Part shown: positions 9,441-18,279 of the stretch, in pieces
Layout of the letters: every line of letters starts with the position of its first letter
How positions within the stretch are numbered: position 1 is the stretch's first letter
Source of the DNA: Methanomassiliicoccaceae archaeon UBA328
Lineage (GTDB): Archaea; Thermoplasmatota; Thermoplasmata; Methanomassiliicoccales; Methanomethylophilaceae
Direction: 5' to 3'
Assembly: GCA_002506905.1 (NCBI GenBank)
Contig: DAYM01000005.1
Coordinates: 44,931-108,930 of the forward strand
Length of the DNA stretch: 64,000 bases
Made by a program: the position numbers and the translations under genes
The notes under the pieces: model-generated
What the model was told of the DNA's origin: nothing
The model's input: only the letters and a program-made list of their open reading frames with translations
Databases searched by the model: none

Positions 9441-11894
9441 TCAGGCCTCCGGTCCCTGAGCCTGCTCCTCATCGTCCGAGATGATGGGTTCTACGGCCGT
9501 GATCTTGTCGTCGCCGCGCATATCCATGATCCTGACGCCCTTGGCATTGCGCCCGGTCTCGCGGATCTCGTTCACGAACATACGGATGATCTTTCCCTGC
9601 TGGCTTGTGACCATCAGCTGATCGTCCAGGGATACCTTCCTGACACTGACGACGTCTCCGTTGCGGTCGTCGGTCTTGATGGTTATGACTCCCTTTCCTC
9701 CGCGGTGCGTGCGGCGGTAATCGTCGACATCGGAGATCTTTCCGTATCCGTTCTCGGTAACGGTCAGAAGCTTATCTTCCGGCTTTACGACGGCCATGGA
9801 AACGACCTCGTCGTCATCTGCAAGGTTCATTCCCCTGACACCCATGGTGTCCCTTCCGGTGGGGCGGACCTCGCTCTCGTCGAATCTGCATGCCAGACCC
9901 TTCTTGGATGCCAAGATGATCTGCTCGTTTCCGTCCGTTACGGCGGATTCCACGAGTTCGTCGCCCTCATCCAGCTTGATCGCCTTGATACCCTTGTTCC
10001 TGACGTTGCTGTACGCGCTGAGGGCGGTCCTCTTCAGGAGACCGCGCCTGGTACAGAATGCCAGATACTTGTCCTCGGGGAAATCGGAGACGCATACTGT
10101 GTCCTCGACCTTCTCTCCGGGCTCCAGATCGGCTATCATGTTGACGACCGGCTTACCCTTGGACTGCCTGCTTCCCTCGGGGACCCTGTATGCCTTCAGC
10201 CAGTGAAGACGTCCGTGGTTGGTGATGAACATCAGATAATCGTGAGAACAGGTGATGAACATGCTCTTGACATGATCCTCGTCCTTAGTCTGCATACCCA
10301 TAAGGCCCACGCCTCCGCGGTTCTGCTGTCTGTAGGTTGCCAGAGGTATCCTCTTGATGTAATTGTCAGCGGATATCGTGATGACGACGTCCTCCCTCTC
10401 GATGAGGTCCTCCTCGTCCACGTCCAATGCGTTGACGTTGATCTGCGTACGGCGCTCGTCACCGTATGACTGGACCATCTCGTCCAGATCTCCCTTGATG
10501 ATGCTGAGGACCCTGCTCTCGTTGGCCAGGATGTCCCTGAGGTCCTTCATCAGCTCGATCAGCTTGTTGTACTCGTCCTTGATCGAATCGATCTCGAGTC
10601 CGGTCAACTTCTGCAGCCTCATATCCAGAATGGCCTTCGCCTGATCCGAATCGATGTCCAGAAGGCCCTGCAGACCTTCGTTGGCCTCATCGGCGGTCTT
10701 CGATGCACGGATCAGGGCGATGGTCTCGTCTAGCATGCTCAGGGCCTTCATGAGACCTTCCAGGATGTGGTATCTCTTCTCTGCGACATCCAGATCGAAC
10801 TGTGTCCTGCGGACGACGACGTTCTTCCTGTGCATGATGTACTGCCGCATCATCTCCTTCAGTCCGAGAAGGGTAGGTTTGCCGTCCACCAGTGCGAGAT
10901 TGATTATTCCGTATGTTACCTCCATCTGGGTCTTCTTGTACAGATTCTCGAGGACAACGTTCTCGAGGGCATCCTTGTGAAGCTCGATGACGATACGCAT
11001 ACCGGACCTGTCGGACTCATCGCGGAGGTCTGTGATGTTCTCGAGCTGCTTGTTCTTCACCTGCTCCGCTATGTTCATGATCAGCTGGGCCTTGTTGACC
11101 TGGTACGGGATCTCATCGACGATGATACGGGTCTTTCCGTTGGACATCTCCTCGAAGTGGGTGTTCGCCCTGACCTTGATCCTTCCCCTTCCCGTCTCGT
11201 ATGCGGAAAGTATTCCAGAACGTCCGTAGATGGTACCTCCGGTAGGGAAATCGGGACCGGGAACGTACTCCATAAGGTCCAGATATGTGGCGTCTGGGTT
11301 GTCGATCAGATATTTGATCGCGTTGCACACCTCTGTGAGATTGTGCGGGGGCATCTTGGTCGCCATACCGACGGCGATACCGTCGGAACCGTTGACCAGA
11401 AGGTTCGGCAGCTTTGCCGGAAGGACGGTGGGTTCCTTGAGGGAACCGTCGAAGTTGTCCATCATGTCGACGGTGTTCTTCTCGAGGTCCTCCAACAGAT
11501 CGTTGGACATCTTGGACAGACGCGCCTCGGTGTAACGCATGGCTGCGGCGGAGTCTCCGTCGACCGATCCGAAGTTACCCTGACCGTCCACGAGGACGTA
11601 TCTCAGCGAGAAAGGCTGTGCCATCCTCACCATTGCATCGTATGCCGCGGTATCTCCGTGGGGATGGTACTTACCAAGGACCTCTCCCACCACAGTCGCG
11701 GACTTCTTGAACGGACGGTTGCTCTGCAGTCCCAACTGGGACATGGCGTACAGGATCTTCCTGTGTACCGGCTTCAGACCGTCGCGTGCGTCGGGCAGTG
11801 CACGTCCTACGATGACACTCATGGAGTAATCGATGTACGAGCGCTGCATCTGCTGTTCTATACCCTGCTGTATGATCCTTTTCTCTCCGTCCAT
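9441..11894 (-). CDS. gyrA: DNA gyrase subunit A
   Basis: GyrA, 817 residues, the DNA-cleaving and wrapping subunit of the type IIA topoisomerase that introduces negative supercoils. Seen motifs: SYIDYSMSVIVGRALPDARD at the N-terminus, the winged-helix region KYHPHGDTAAYDAMVRMAQPF, the catalytic tyrosine in AAMRYTEARL, and a C-terminal beta-pinwheel with the GyrA-box-like THRGGKG near residue 735, which supports true gyrase rather than topo IV activity. Start placed at ATG 11894; an in-frame ATG at 11906 overlaps the gyrB stop and is possible. Gyrase is bacterial in origin and known in several euryarchaeal groups, including Thermoplasmata. Confidence 0.96.
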   Translation of the reverse strand: MDGEKRIIQQGIEQQMQRSYIDYSMSVIVGRALPDARDGLKPVHRKILYAMSQLGLQSNRPFKKSATVVGEVLGKYHPHGDTAAYDAMVRMAQPFSLRYVLVDGQGNFGSVDGDSAAAMRYTEARLSKMSNDLLEDLEKNTVDMMDNFDGSLKEPTVLPAKLPNLLVNGSDGIAVGMATKMPPHNLTEVCNAIKYLIDNPDATYLDLMEYVPGPDFPTGGTIYGRSGILSAYETGRGRIKVRANTHFEEMSNGKTRIIVDEIPYQVNKAQLIMNIAEQVKNKQLENITDLRDESDRSGMRIVIELHKDALENVVLENLYKKTQMEVTYGIINLALVDGKPTLLGLKEMMRQYIMHRKNVVVRRTQFDLDVAEKRYHILEGLMKALSMLDETIALIRASKTADEANEGLQGLLDIDSDQAKAILDMRLQKLTGLEIDSIKDEYNKLIELMKDLRDILANESRVLSIIKGDLDEMVQSYGDERRTQINVNALDVDEEDLIEREDVVITISADNYIKRIPLATYRQQNRGGVGLMGMQTKDEDHVKSMFITCSHDYLMFITNHGRLHWLKAYRVPEGSRQSKGKPVVNMIADLEPGEKVEDTVCVSDFPEDKYLAFCTRRGLLKRTALSAYSNVRNKGIKAIKLDEGDELVESAVTDGNEQIILASKKGLACRFDESEVRPTGRDTMGVRGMNLADDDEVVSMAVVKPEDKLLTVTENGYGKISDVDDYRRTHRGGKGVITIKTDDRNGDVVSVRKVSLDDQLMVTSQQGKIIRMFVNEIRETGRNAKGVRIMDMRGDDKITAVEPIISDDEEQAQGPEA

Positions 11895-11898
11895 GATA

Positions 11899-13800
11899 TC
11901 ACACATCCAGGTTTACGACCTCTTTCGCATGCTCTATGATGAATTCCCTTCTGGGCTCGACATCGTCGCCCATAAGGACCGAGAACAGCTGGTCTGCGAG
12001 CATTGCGTCTTCTATGTGGATCTGTTTCATGACCCTTGTTTCGGGGTCCATGGTGGTCTCCCAAAGCTGCTGGGGATTCATCTCTCCCAGACCCTTGTAC
12101 CTGCTGACGACCGCACCGGGACCGACCTCTTCCAAGGCCTTCTGCAGTTCGTCGTCGTCGAACGCGTAGATCTGTTTCTTTCCTTTGTGCACCCTGTACA
12201 GCGGGGGCATTGCGATATACAGATGGCCCTGCTCGATGAGCGGCCTCATCTGTCTGTAGAACAAGGTCATCAGAAGTGTTCCGATATGCGCTCCGTCCAC
12301 ATCCGCATCGGTCATGATGACGACGCTGTGGTACCTGAGCTTGGTGACATCGAAATCCTTTCCGAGACCGCCGCCGATGGCGATGGCGAGATTCTTGATC
12401 TCATCGTGGTCCAGAAGCTTGTCCGGACGGGCCTTTTCGACATTCAAAATCTTACCCCTGATGGGCAGGATGGCCTGGAATGCACGGTCCCTTCCCTGCT
12501 TTGCGCTTCCTCCTGCAGACTCTCCCTCGACGATGTACAGTTCGCATTTCGAAGGGTCCCTTTCGGAGCAGTCCGCGAGCTTTCCGGGCAGACTTGTGGT
12601 CTCGAGGACGGACTTCCTCCTGGTAGCGTCCCTTGCCTTTCTGGCGGCCTCTCTTGCCTCATAGGCAGAAATGGTCTTCTTGATGATCGTCGTGGCAACA
12701 GCGGGGTTCTCGAGCAGATACTCGGCCAATTTCTCGTTGACGAGACTGGTCACGGCCCTCTGGGCAACGCTGCTTCCGAGCTTTGCCTTGGTCTGACTCT
12801 CGAACTGGGGTTCGGACATCTTGATGCTGATGATGGCGGTCAGACCCTCACGGACATCGGATCCCTCGAGTGTTGTATCCTTGAGGAGCCCGTTCTGTTT
12901 TCCGTAATCGTTGATGGTCTTGGTGAGTGCCCCCCTGAATCCTGTCAGGTGTGTACCTCCCTCGACCGTGTGCTCGGAGTTGACGAATGAATCTATGGCC
13001 TCGTTGTAGCCGTCGGTGAACTGCATCGCAATGTCCACCGTCACACCTTCTCTCTCGCCCTGAATGACGATCGGGGGGGCGTGCAGAGGCGTCTTGGACC
13101 TGTTGAGGAACACGACATACTCCCTCACACCACCGTCGTAGTGGTATGTCTCGGTCTTGTCCGTCCTCTTGTCCGTAAAGACGATGGTAGCTTCCTTGTT
13201 CAGGAACGCCTGATAGCGGAACCTGTTCTGAAGGATCGAGAAATCGAATACCGTGGTCTCGAATACATCGGGATCGGGATAGAATGTGATGGTGGTGCCG
13301 TGGTTGGGCGAATCGCCGATCGCCTCGACGGAAGCGTCCGGGATACCTTTGTGGTATCTCTGGAAATATTTCTTGCCGTTCTGTTCGACGACAACCTCAA
13401 GGAGCGTGGAAAGTGCATTGACGACCGAAACTCCCACTCCGTGGAGACCTCCGGACACTTTGTATGTGTTCTGGTTGAACTTACCTCCGGCATGAAGGTC
13501 GGTAAGACAGACCTCGATACCGCTCTTTCCCTCTTCGCAGTTTATGTCCGCGGGGATTCCCCTACCGTCATCCTTCACGGTAACGGAATTATCGGTGTTG
13601 ATGGTCACATCGACCGTGGTCGCATATCCGGCCATGATCTCGTCGATACTGTTGTCGACGACCTCGAACACCAGGTGGTGAAGACCCCTGGAGTCCGTGC
13701 TTCCGATATACATTCCCGGCCTTTTCTTGACCGCCTCGAGTCCCTTAAGGACGACCAGACTCTCTGCGTTATACTCGTTATCTGATTGCTTCCCATCCAT
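11899..13800 (-). CDS. gyrB: DNA gyrase subunit B
   Basis: GyrB, 633 residues, the ATPase/TOPRIM subunit. The GHKL ATPase domain has EVVDNSIDE, KDDGRGIPADI and GGLHGVGVSVVNAL; the TOPRIM domain has IVEGESAGGSAKQGRD near residue 425 and the metal-binding DADVDGAHI near residue 500; the C-terminus has RYKGLGEMNPQQLWETTMD. The ATG at 13800 is chosen because AAGGAGT (13811-13817) lies at good spacing; a GTG four codons upstream is inside that site. gyrA begins at or just after its stop, so the two are co-translated. Confidence 0.97.
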   Translation of the reverse strand: MDGKQSDNEYNAESLVVLKGLEAVKKRPGMYIGSTDSRGLHHLVFEVVDNSIDEIMAGYATTVDVTINTDNSVTVKDDGRGIPADINCEEGKSGIEVCLTDLHAGGKFNQNTYKVSGGLHGVGVSVVNALSTLLEVVVEQNGKKYFQRYHKGIPDASVEAIGDSPNHGTTITFYPDPDVFETTVFDFSILQNRFRYQAFLNKEATIVFTDKRTDKTETYHYDGGVREYVVFLNRSKTPLHAPPIVIQGEREGVTVDIAMQFTDGYNEAIDSFVNSEHTVEGGTHLTGFRGALTKTINDYGKQNGLLKDTTLEGSDVREGLTAIISIKMSEPQFESQTKAKLGSSVAQRAVTSLVNEKLAEYLLENPAVATTIIKKTISAYEAREAARKARDATRRKSVLETTSLPGKLADCSERDPSKCELYIVEGESAGGSAKQGRDRAFQAILPIRGKILNVEKARPDKLLDHDEIKNLAIAIGGGLGKDFDVTKLRYHSVVIMTDADVDGAHIGTLLMTLFYRQMRPLIEQGHLYIAMPPLYRVHKGKKQIYAFDDDELQKALEEVGPGAVVSRYKGLGEMNPQQLWETTMDPETRVMKQIHIEDAMLADQLFSVLMGDDVEPRREFIIEHAKEVVNLDV

Positions 13801-13810
13801 TCGATGTTGC

Positions 13811-13855
13811 ACTCCTTGATTTAATAACCTCCGTAGGCGGTGATGCTATATATAT
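13811..13855 (-). promoter_or_regulatory. gyrB promoter and ribosome binding site
   Basis: Reading on the minus strand, a TATA-type box TATATATAT (13847-13855) lies 47 bases before the gyrB ATG, followed by the ribosome site AAGGAGT (13811-13817). This predicts a leader of about 20-25 bases. Directly upstream of the TATA box is the alternating purine-pyrimidine tract described separately. Confidence 0.6.
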
Positions 13856-13857
13856 GA

Positions 13858-13889
13858 GCGTATACGCGCACGCGTGTGCGACGCGCGCG
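13858..13889. other. Alternating purine-pyrimidine (Z-DNA-prone) tract
   Basis: Bases 13858-13880 alternate purine and pyrimidine without a break and are rich in CG/CA/GT steps; after one phase change they continue as ACGCGCGCG (13881-13889). The TATA box itself (13847-13856) is also alternating. Such sequence is the classical substrate for the B-to-Z transition under negative supercoiling. It sits between divergent gyrB and thiC, immediately upstream of the gyrB TATA box. The role is inference. Confidence 0.6.
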
Positions 13890-13906
13890 AGGGGCGCGCC
13901 ATACGG

Positions 13907-13917
13907 TTAAATAAAAT
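13907..13917 (+). promoter_or_regulatory. thiC TATA box, probable leaderless mRNA
   Basis: TTAAATAAAAT is centred about 31 bases upstream of ATG 13943. No Shine-Dalgarno-like sequence lies between them, so transcription probably starts at or next to the ATG. The upstream ATG at 13925 is too close to the TATA box to be inside the transcript. Confidence 0.5.
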
Positions 13918-13942
13918 CTCCCCGATGCCACAGCGATATCAT

Positions 13943-15241
13943 ATGAGCACCATCATGGAAGAAGCCCGCAGAGGGGTCACCCCTCTGATCAAGAAGATCG
14001 CCGAAAAAGAGAAGGTCAGCGAGGAGTTCGTAAGGAACGGTATCGCTTCGGGACGCATCTGTGTTCCCTGCAATCCGAGACACGATCCGGAACCTGCGGC
14101 CATCGGCGAGGGCATGTCCATCAAGGTGAACGTGAATCTGGGAACCTCACGCGACATCGTGGACCTGGACAGCGAGCTCAGAAAAATGGATATCGCCATC
14201 AAATACGGTGCGGACGCGGTGATGGACCTCAGTACGGGCGGGGACATCGATGCCATACGTGCCAGACTCCTGAAGGAGTGCCCCGTGATGATGGGTTCGG
14301 TCCCCATCTATCAGACCGGCCTCACTGCCGCCAGGAAGGATGCCGTCGTAGAGATGACGGAAGATGATATCTTCAACGGTATCGAGAAACACGCCAAGGA
14401 TGGAATGGATTTCATGACCGTCCACTGCGGTATCACAAAGGAGACCGTGGGATGGCTGAAGAGCGGCAACAGGCTCATGGACGTCGTTTCCAGGGGAGGA
14501 TCGTTCCTTACGGCATGGATCCTTCACAACGAGGAAGAGAATCCGCTCTACAAGAACTTCGACTACCTTTTGGAATTGGCGAAGAAATACGAATTCACAT
14601 TATCCCTCGGAGACGGCTTCAGACCCGGCTGCATCAACGATGCAACAGACCGCGCGCAGATCTCCGAACTGATGACCCTGGGACATTTGGTCGAGAGGGC
14701 CCGCGCAGCCGGCGTTCAGAGCATGGTGGAAGGTCCCGGACACGTTCCGCTGGACCAGGTCGCGACCAATATGAAGGTCGAAAAGAGCCTCTGTCAGGGG
14801 GCCCCGTTCTATGTTTTGGGCCCTCTCGTGACAGATATCGCACCCGGCTACGACCACATCGTCGGCGCCATCGGCGGAGCTGTGGCAGCCCAGAACGGAG
14901 CAGATTTCCTTTGCTACCTCACGCCCGCAGAACACCTTTCGCTTCCCGACGAGGATGACGTCAGGGAAGGAGTGATCGCATCGAAGATCGCCGCCCATGT
15001 GGGAGACCTGTGCAGAGGCAAAGGCAAGGAGAGGGACGACGCAATGGCCAGAGCGAGAAAGAAATTGGACTGGGATGCCATGTTCGATGTCTGCATCGAT
15101 CCGGAAAAGGCGAAGAGGTACAGAGCCCGCGGATGCACCGAGAAACAGGACGGATGCTCCATGTGCGGAGATGTCTGCGCCGTCAAGATCGTGAACAAAT
15201 ATCTCATCAAGGATATCGAGAACGATCACAACGAATGCTGA
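13943..15241 (+). CDS. thiC: Phosphomethylpyrimidine synthase ThiC
   Basis: ThiC, 432 residues, a radical-SAM-type enzyme that rearranges AIR to HMP phosphate for thiamine. The start at 13943 (MSTIMEEARRG) matches the usual archaeal N-terminus and the promoter position. Seen: VNVNLGTSRD, MDLSTGGDID, MTVHCGITKE, SRGGSFLTAW, SLGDGFRPGC, EGPGHVPLDQ and PLVTDIAPGYDHI, all typical ThiC blocks. The C-terminal cluster-binding motif is CSMCGDVC (CX2CX3C), one residue shorter than the CX2CX4C of well-studied bacterial ThiC. AIR is the product of PurM, encoded 6 kb upstream. Some archaea carry ThiC paralogues, so specificity for HMP is likely but not proven. Confidence 0.93.
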   Translation: MSTIMEEARRGVTPLIKKIAEKEKVSEEFVRNGIASGRICVPCNPRHDPEPAAIGEGMSIKVNVNLGTSRDIVDLDSELRKMDIAIKYGADAVMDLSTGGDIDAIRARLLKECPVMMGSVPIYQTGLTAARKDAVVEMTEDDIFNGIEKHAKDGMDFMTVHCGITKETVGWLKSGNRLMDVVSRGGSFLTAWILHNEEENPLYKNFDYLLELAKKYEFTLSLGDGFRPGCINDATDRAQISELMTLGHLVERARAAGVQSMVEGPGHVPLDQVATNMKVEKSLCQGAPFYVLGPLVTDIAPGYDHIVGAIGGAVAAQNGADFLCYLTPAEHLSLPDEDDVREGVIASKIAAHVGDLCRGKGKERDDAMARARKKLDWDAMFDVCIDPEKAKRYRARGCTEKQDGCSMCGDVCAVKIVNKYLIKDIENDHNEC

Positions 15242-17146
15242 TTAGTTCATCTTGTTCATCGCAGACCTTACAGAGCTTGCGATGTACTCCGCATTCAGGT
15301 CTTCAAGACACAGGTATGTGCCGTCCAAGGCCCTGCATAGCTCAAGTGCCAGTCCGAATCTCAGCCTTCCAGTCTCCGTATCTATGACTATGAACTCCAT
15401 CCCCTTATCGGCGAGGGACCTGGCTGTCGACAGCATCTCGTCCAGAGGCTTGACCCCGGGCGTGTAAGCGACATTGCATCTTCCGTCGGAAAGGATCACC
15501 ATCACAGAACGGGAATTGGCAGACGAGTTCTTGCTTAGGATCTCGTACCCTTTGATCAATCCGTGTGTAAGCGGTGTCTTTCCGCCCGTGGGGATGTCTG
15601 CAAGGACCTTGTATGCCCTGAGGACGCTCTTGGTCAGAGGGAGCACCTCCTCGGCATGATCAGTACGGAATACCGCCATACCTATGGTGTCCCTTTTCTG
15701 ATATGCATCCTTAAGCATCGACAGAATGGCGCCCTTGACGGCGACCATACGTTTCTGTGCCCCGATGGACCCGCTTCCGTCAACAAGGAACAGGATCTCG
15801 TTTCCGCGTTTCTTCTCCCTGACCTTCTCACGGAGATCGTCCTTGCTCATGACGATGGCAAGGTCGCTGTGATCACGTATTACCTGATACGGGGCCGCAG
15901 CGCATATGCTTGCACAGAGTGCTACGTCCTCTATCCTCCCCTTCGGGATCTGATAACCTATGCATCTGCCGGTCTTATCATCGGACATGGATTCGGTATG
16001 CTTGCCGGACCTTCCCTTGTTCTTGAGTCCGTCGTTCTTCGGCATGTAGTCTATGACCCTGAATGCATCCCCTACCTCGAACACCTCTTCATTCGCGTCG
16101 ACATCCGGCATCGGAGGCGGGGGCATCTGCTCCCGATCGTCATCCTCCGGAGGTTCGGGAGGCTCTGGAGGTTCCTGATCCTGAGGAGGGTCCTCATCGT
16201 TGTTCTGATCGTTATCGTCCTCGGGCTCATCGTCCCAATCGTCATTCTCAGGGGGTTCGGGAGGCTCCTGATCCTGAGGAATGTCGTTGCGTCTATGCTC
16301 CAAACACATGGCGGCAGCCTTCTTCAGATCATCCAGATTCGCGGTCTCCCTGCCGTCGAGTGCGGCCAATGCGCATGATGCGTTCATAACGGAGATGTCG
16401 CCGCGGTGACCGCATACGTTCAGCTCGATACAGACGTTCGATATCGCTCCGCAATAACCGTCGGGCACCCTTGTGAATCTCGCTTTCTCCCTGGCGGTGC
16501 GTATCAGCTCGGCAGTATCAGCATCTTTCCCGGAGTACTCCTTCATAAGTGCCAGCGGATCTTTTTCAAAGAGGAACCTGCGCCTTACTATCTCCTCCCT
16601 CTGATCCTCATCTTCGATGTTGGATGTGAACACACAGATGTCGAAACGGTCCAGAAGATGCTCCGACATGGCACCCTCGTCCGGATTCATCGTCGCGATG
16701 AGAAGGAATCTGCAGTCATACGTTTCGGATATGCCTTCCCTCTCTACGACATTCGAGCGGAACTCGGCTGCGTTCATTATCTGGTATGTAAGATATTCCG
16801 GGAAAATATTCAGGTTCTCGACCAGAAGAATATTCTTATCGGCTTCCGCCAGCATGCTCAGGGAAGACCTTCTCTTGCCTTCGGACATCGCTTTCTCGAG
16901 GTCTATGCTGCCGAATATGCGGTCCTCTGTGGCATTCAAGGGCAGAGTGACGATCTTCCTGCCGGCGATCGAAGACGCCGATCTGGCCAAAACGGATTTA
17001 CCGGTACCTTTCGGCCCGCAGATGAGCACGGAATTTATGTCCGGAGATGTGAGTGCACAGACCAGCGCCTCTTTGGCCGCGTCGTTGCCGACTATGGCCG
17101 AGAACGGGAATACTGGCCTTACACACTCATGTTTTCCGAGAGCCAT
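15242..17146 (-). CDS. ChlD/BchD-type chelatase subunit (AAA+ and VWA)
   Basis: A 634-residue metal-chelatase D subunit. The N-terminal AAA+ domain has Walker A ICGPKGTGKSVLARS near residue 43 and an atypical Walker B region (KNILLVENLNIFPE). A long acidic, proline-rich linker follows at about 290-345 (repeated QDQEPPEPPE units). The C-terminal von Willebrand A domain has the MIDAS elements DGSGSIG, TPLTHG and LSDGRC. In Mg- and Co-chelatases D bridges the ATPase ring and the porphyrin-binding H/CobN subunit. It starts inside the 3' end of chlI (28-base overlap), so the two are made together. Two candidate CobN partners lie at 20.8 and 28.9 kb. Confidence 0.9.
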   Translation of the reverse strand: MALGKHECVRPVFPFSAIVGNDAAKEALVCALTSPDINSVLICGPKGTGKSVLARSASSIAGRKIVTLPLNATEDRIFGSIDLEKAMSEGKRRSSLSMLAEADKNILLVENLNIFPEYLTYQIMNAAEFRSNVVEREGISETYDCRFLLIATMNPDEGAMSEHLLDRFDICVFTSNIEDEDQREEIVRRRFLFEKDPLALMKEYSGKDADTAELIRTAREKARFTRVPDGYCGAISNVCIELNVCGHRGDISVMNASCALAALDGRETANLDDLKKAAAMCLEHRRNDIPQDQEPPEPPENDDWDDEPEDDNDQNNDEDPPQDQEPPEPPEPPEDDDREQMPPPPMPDVDANEEVFEVGDAFRVIDYMPKNDGLKNKGRSGKHTESMSDDKTGRCIGYQIPKGRIEDVALCASICAAAPYQVIRDHSDLAIVMSKDDLREKVREKKRGNEILFLVDGSGSIGAQKRMVAVKGAILSMLKDAYQKRDTIGMAVFRTDHAEEVLPLTKSVLRAYKVLADIPTGGKTPLTHGLIKGYEILSKNSSANSRSVMVILSDGRCNVAYTPGVKPLDEMLSTARSLADKGMEFIVIDTETGRLRFGLALELCRALDGTYLCLEDLNAEYIASSVRSAMNKMN

Positions 17147-18153
17147 TTGTCAAGTTCCTCCGTGTCCAAGGTCGAATCCTGGAACGGATTCCTTCTCATA
17201 CGGTGCGGCATGACCAATTTGGAAACGTGCACCACATCAGACGGTCTCACATCTGTGCGTCCTTCCAGAGCGGCGTAAGCGCATGCTGCCTTGATGAGTG
17301 TCAGATCGGCACGGTGTCCGTCGACCTCCAGATGCAGCGGTATCTTCACTGCGGCCCTGATGACATCCTCCGTAGGCTCTATCTTCGCAAGGAGGTCCCT
17401 CGCATTCAGTATACGGTCCCTGTCCTTCTGCTGTGCATCGGCGAAATCATCCCTGAATCCCTCCGGATCCTTTTCGAAGTCCATTCTGCGTTGGATGATC
17501 TGCATCCTGCGGTCCTCATCATGTTCCGCGATAATGTCCACCACAAGACCGAAACGGTCCAAAAGCTGAGGCCGCAGATCTCCCTCTTCAGGATTCATTG
17601 TACCCACAAGAATGAACTTGGACGGGTGCGAATACGATATGCCCTCCCTTTCGATGAAATTAACTCCCATTGCAGCAGCATCCAAAAGAAGATCGACGAT
17701 ATGGTCATCCAGAAGATTCACCTCGTCGACGTAAAGGATGTTGCCGTTGGCCTTCGCAAGCACTCCGGGCTCGAACTTCTTCTTTCCGGTGCTTATCGCG
17801 TATTCAATATCAAGAGTCCCTGCAACGCGGTCTTCGGTGGAACTGAGAGGAAGCTCGACGACTCTCATGAGCACAACAGCTTCTTTCAATTCGCCTTTGT
17901 CCATCTTCTCCTGACAGCTGGGACAATAATTGTTGATGTCCTCCCATTCGCAGTTGCAAGCGCATCCGGCCACGACATGTTTCTCGGGCAGCAGGTCCGT
18001 CAGCGCCCTGACCGCCGTAGATTTTGCCGTGCCTTTCTCTCCGCGGATCAGAACACCTCCGATCAGAGGATTGATCGTATTGAGGATCAAAGCCTCCTTC
18101 ATATTCTCCTGCCCCACGATCGCAGCGAACGGATATGTTAGCCTTTTTTTCAT
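17119..18153 (-). CDS. ChlI/BchI-type chelatase ATPase subunit
   Basis: A 344-residue AAA+ motor of a magnesium/cobalt-chelatase complex. Walker A is IRGEKGTAKSTAVRA (near residue 37) and Walker B ILYVDEVNLLDDHIVDLLLD (near residue 140), with sensor/arginine-finger regions LVGTMNPEEGDLRPQLLDRF. An insertion after Walker A contains five cysteines (CACNC...CPSC, about residues 62-82), which could bind zinc or an iron-sulfur cluster; plant and phototroph ChlI lack such an insert. First gene of the chlI-chlD pair, transcribed divergently from the ABC exporter at 18.3 kb. The metal could be cobalt for corrinoids; sequence does not decide. Confidence 0.9.
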   Translation of the reverse strand: MKKRLTYPFAAIVGQENMKEALILNTINPLIGGVLIRGEKGTAKSTAVRALTDLLPEKHVVAGCACNCEWEDINNYCPSCQEKMDKGELKEAVVLMRVVELPLSSTEDRVAGTLDIEYAISTGKKKFEPGVLAKANGNILYVDEVNLLDDHIVDLLLDAAAMGVNFIEREGISYSHPSKFILVGTMNPEEGDLRPQLLDRFGLVVDIIAEHDEDRRMQIIQRRMDFEKDPEGFRDDFADAQQKDRDRILNARDLLAKIEPTEDVIRAAVKIPLHLEVDGHRADLTLIKAACAYAALEGRTDVRPSDVVHVSKLVMPHRMRRNPFQDSTLDTEELDKWLSENMSV

Positions 18154-18279
18154 AAAATCACCGTATTGCTTGAATGTCTGGACACCGTCATACGTTACCG
18201 TGGGTATAATAGACCAACTGTATATTTAATTGCCTGCTTCTACATCCGTAATCATTATCAGCTGATATCGCAGATACAC

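Noticed and set aside
16085..16280. Repeated GGAGGTTCGGGAGG-type DNA inside chlD as a mobile or regulatory repeat
   Set aside because: It is explained by the acidic proline-rich linker of ChlD (QDQEPPEPPE units), an in-frame internal duplication.
18154..18279. Cobalamin riboswitch before the chelatase or ABC genes
   Set aside because: The gaps before chlI, cobN copy 1 and copy 2 are short (under 140 bases) and lack a recognisable B12-box; archaeal use of this riboswitch is rare.
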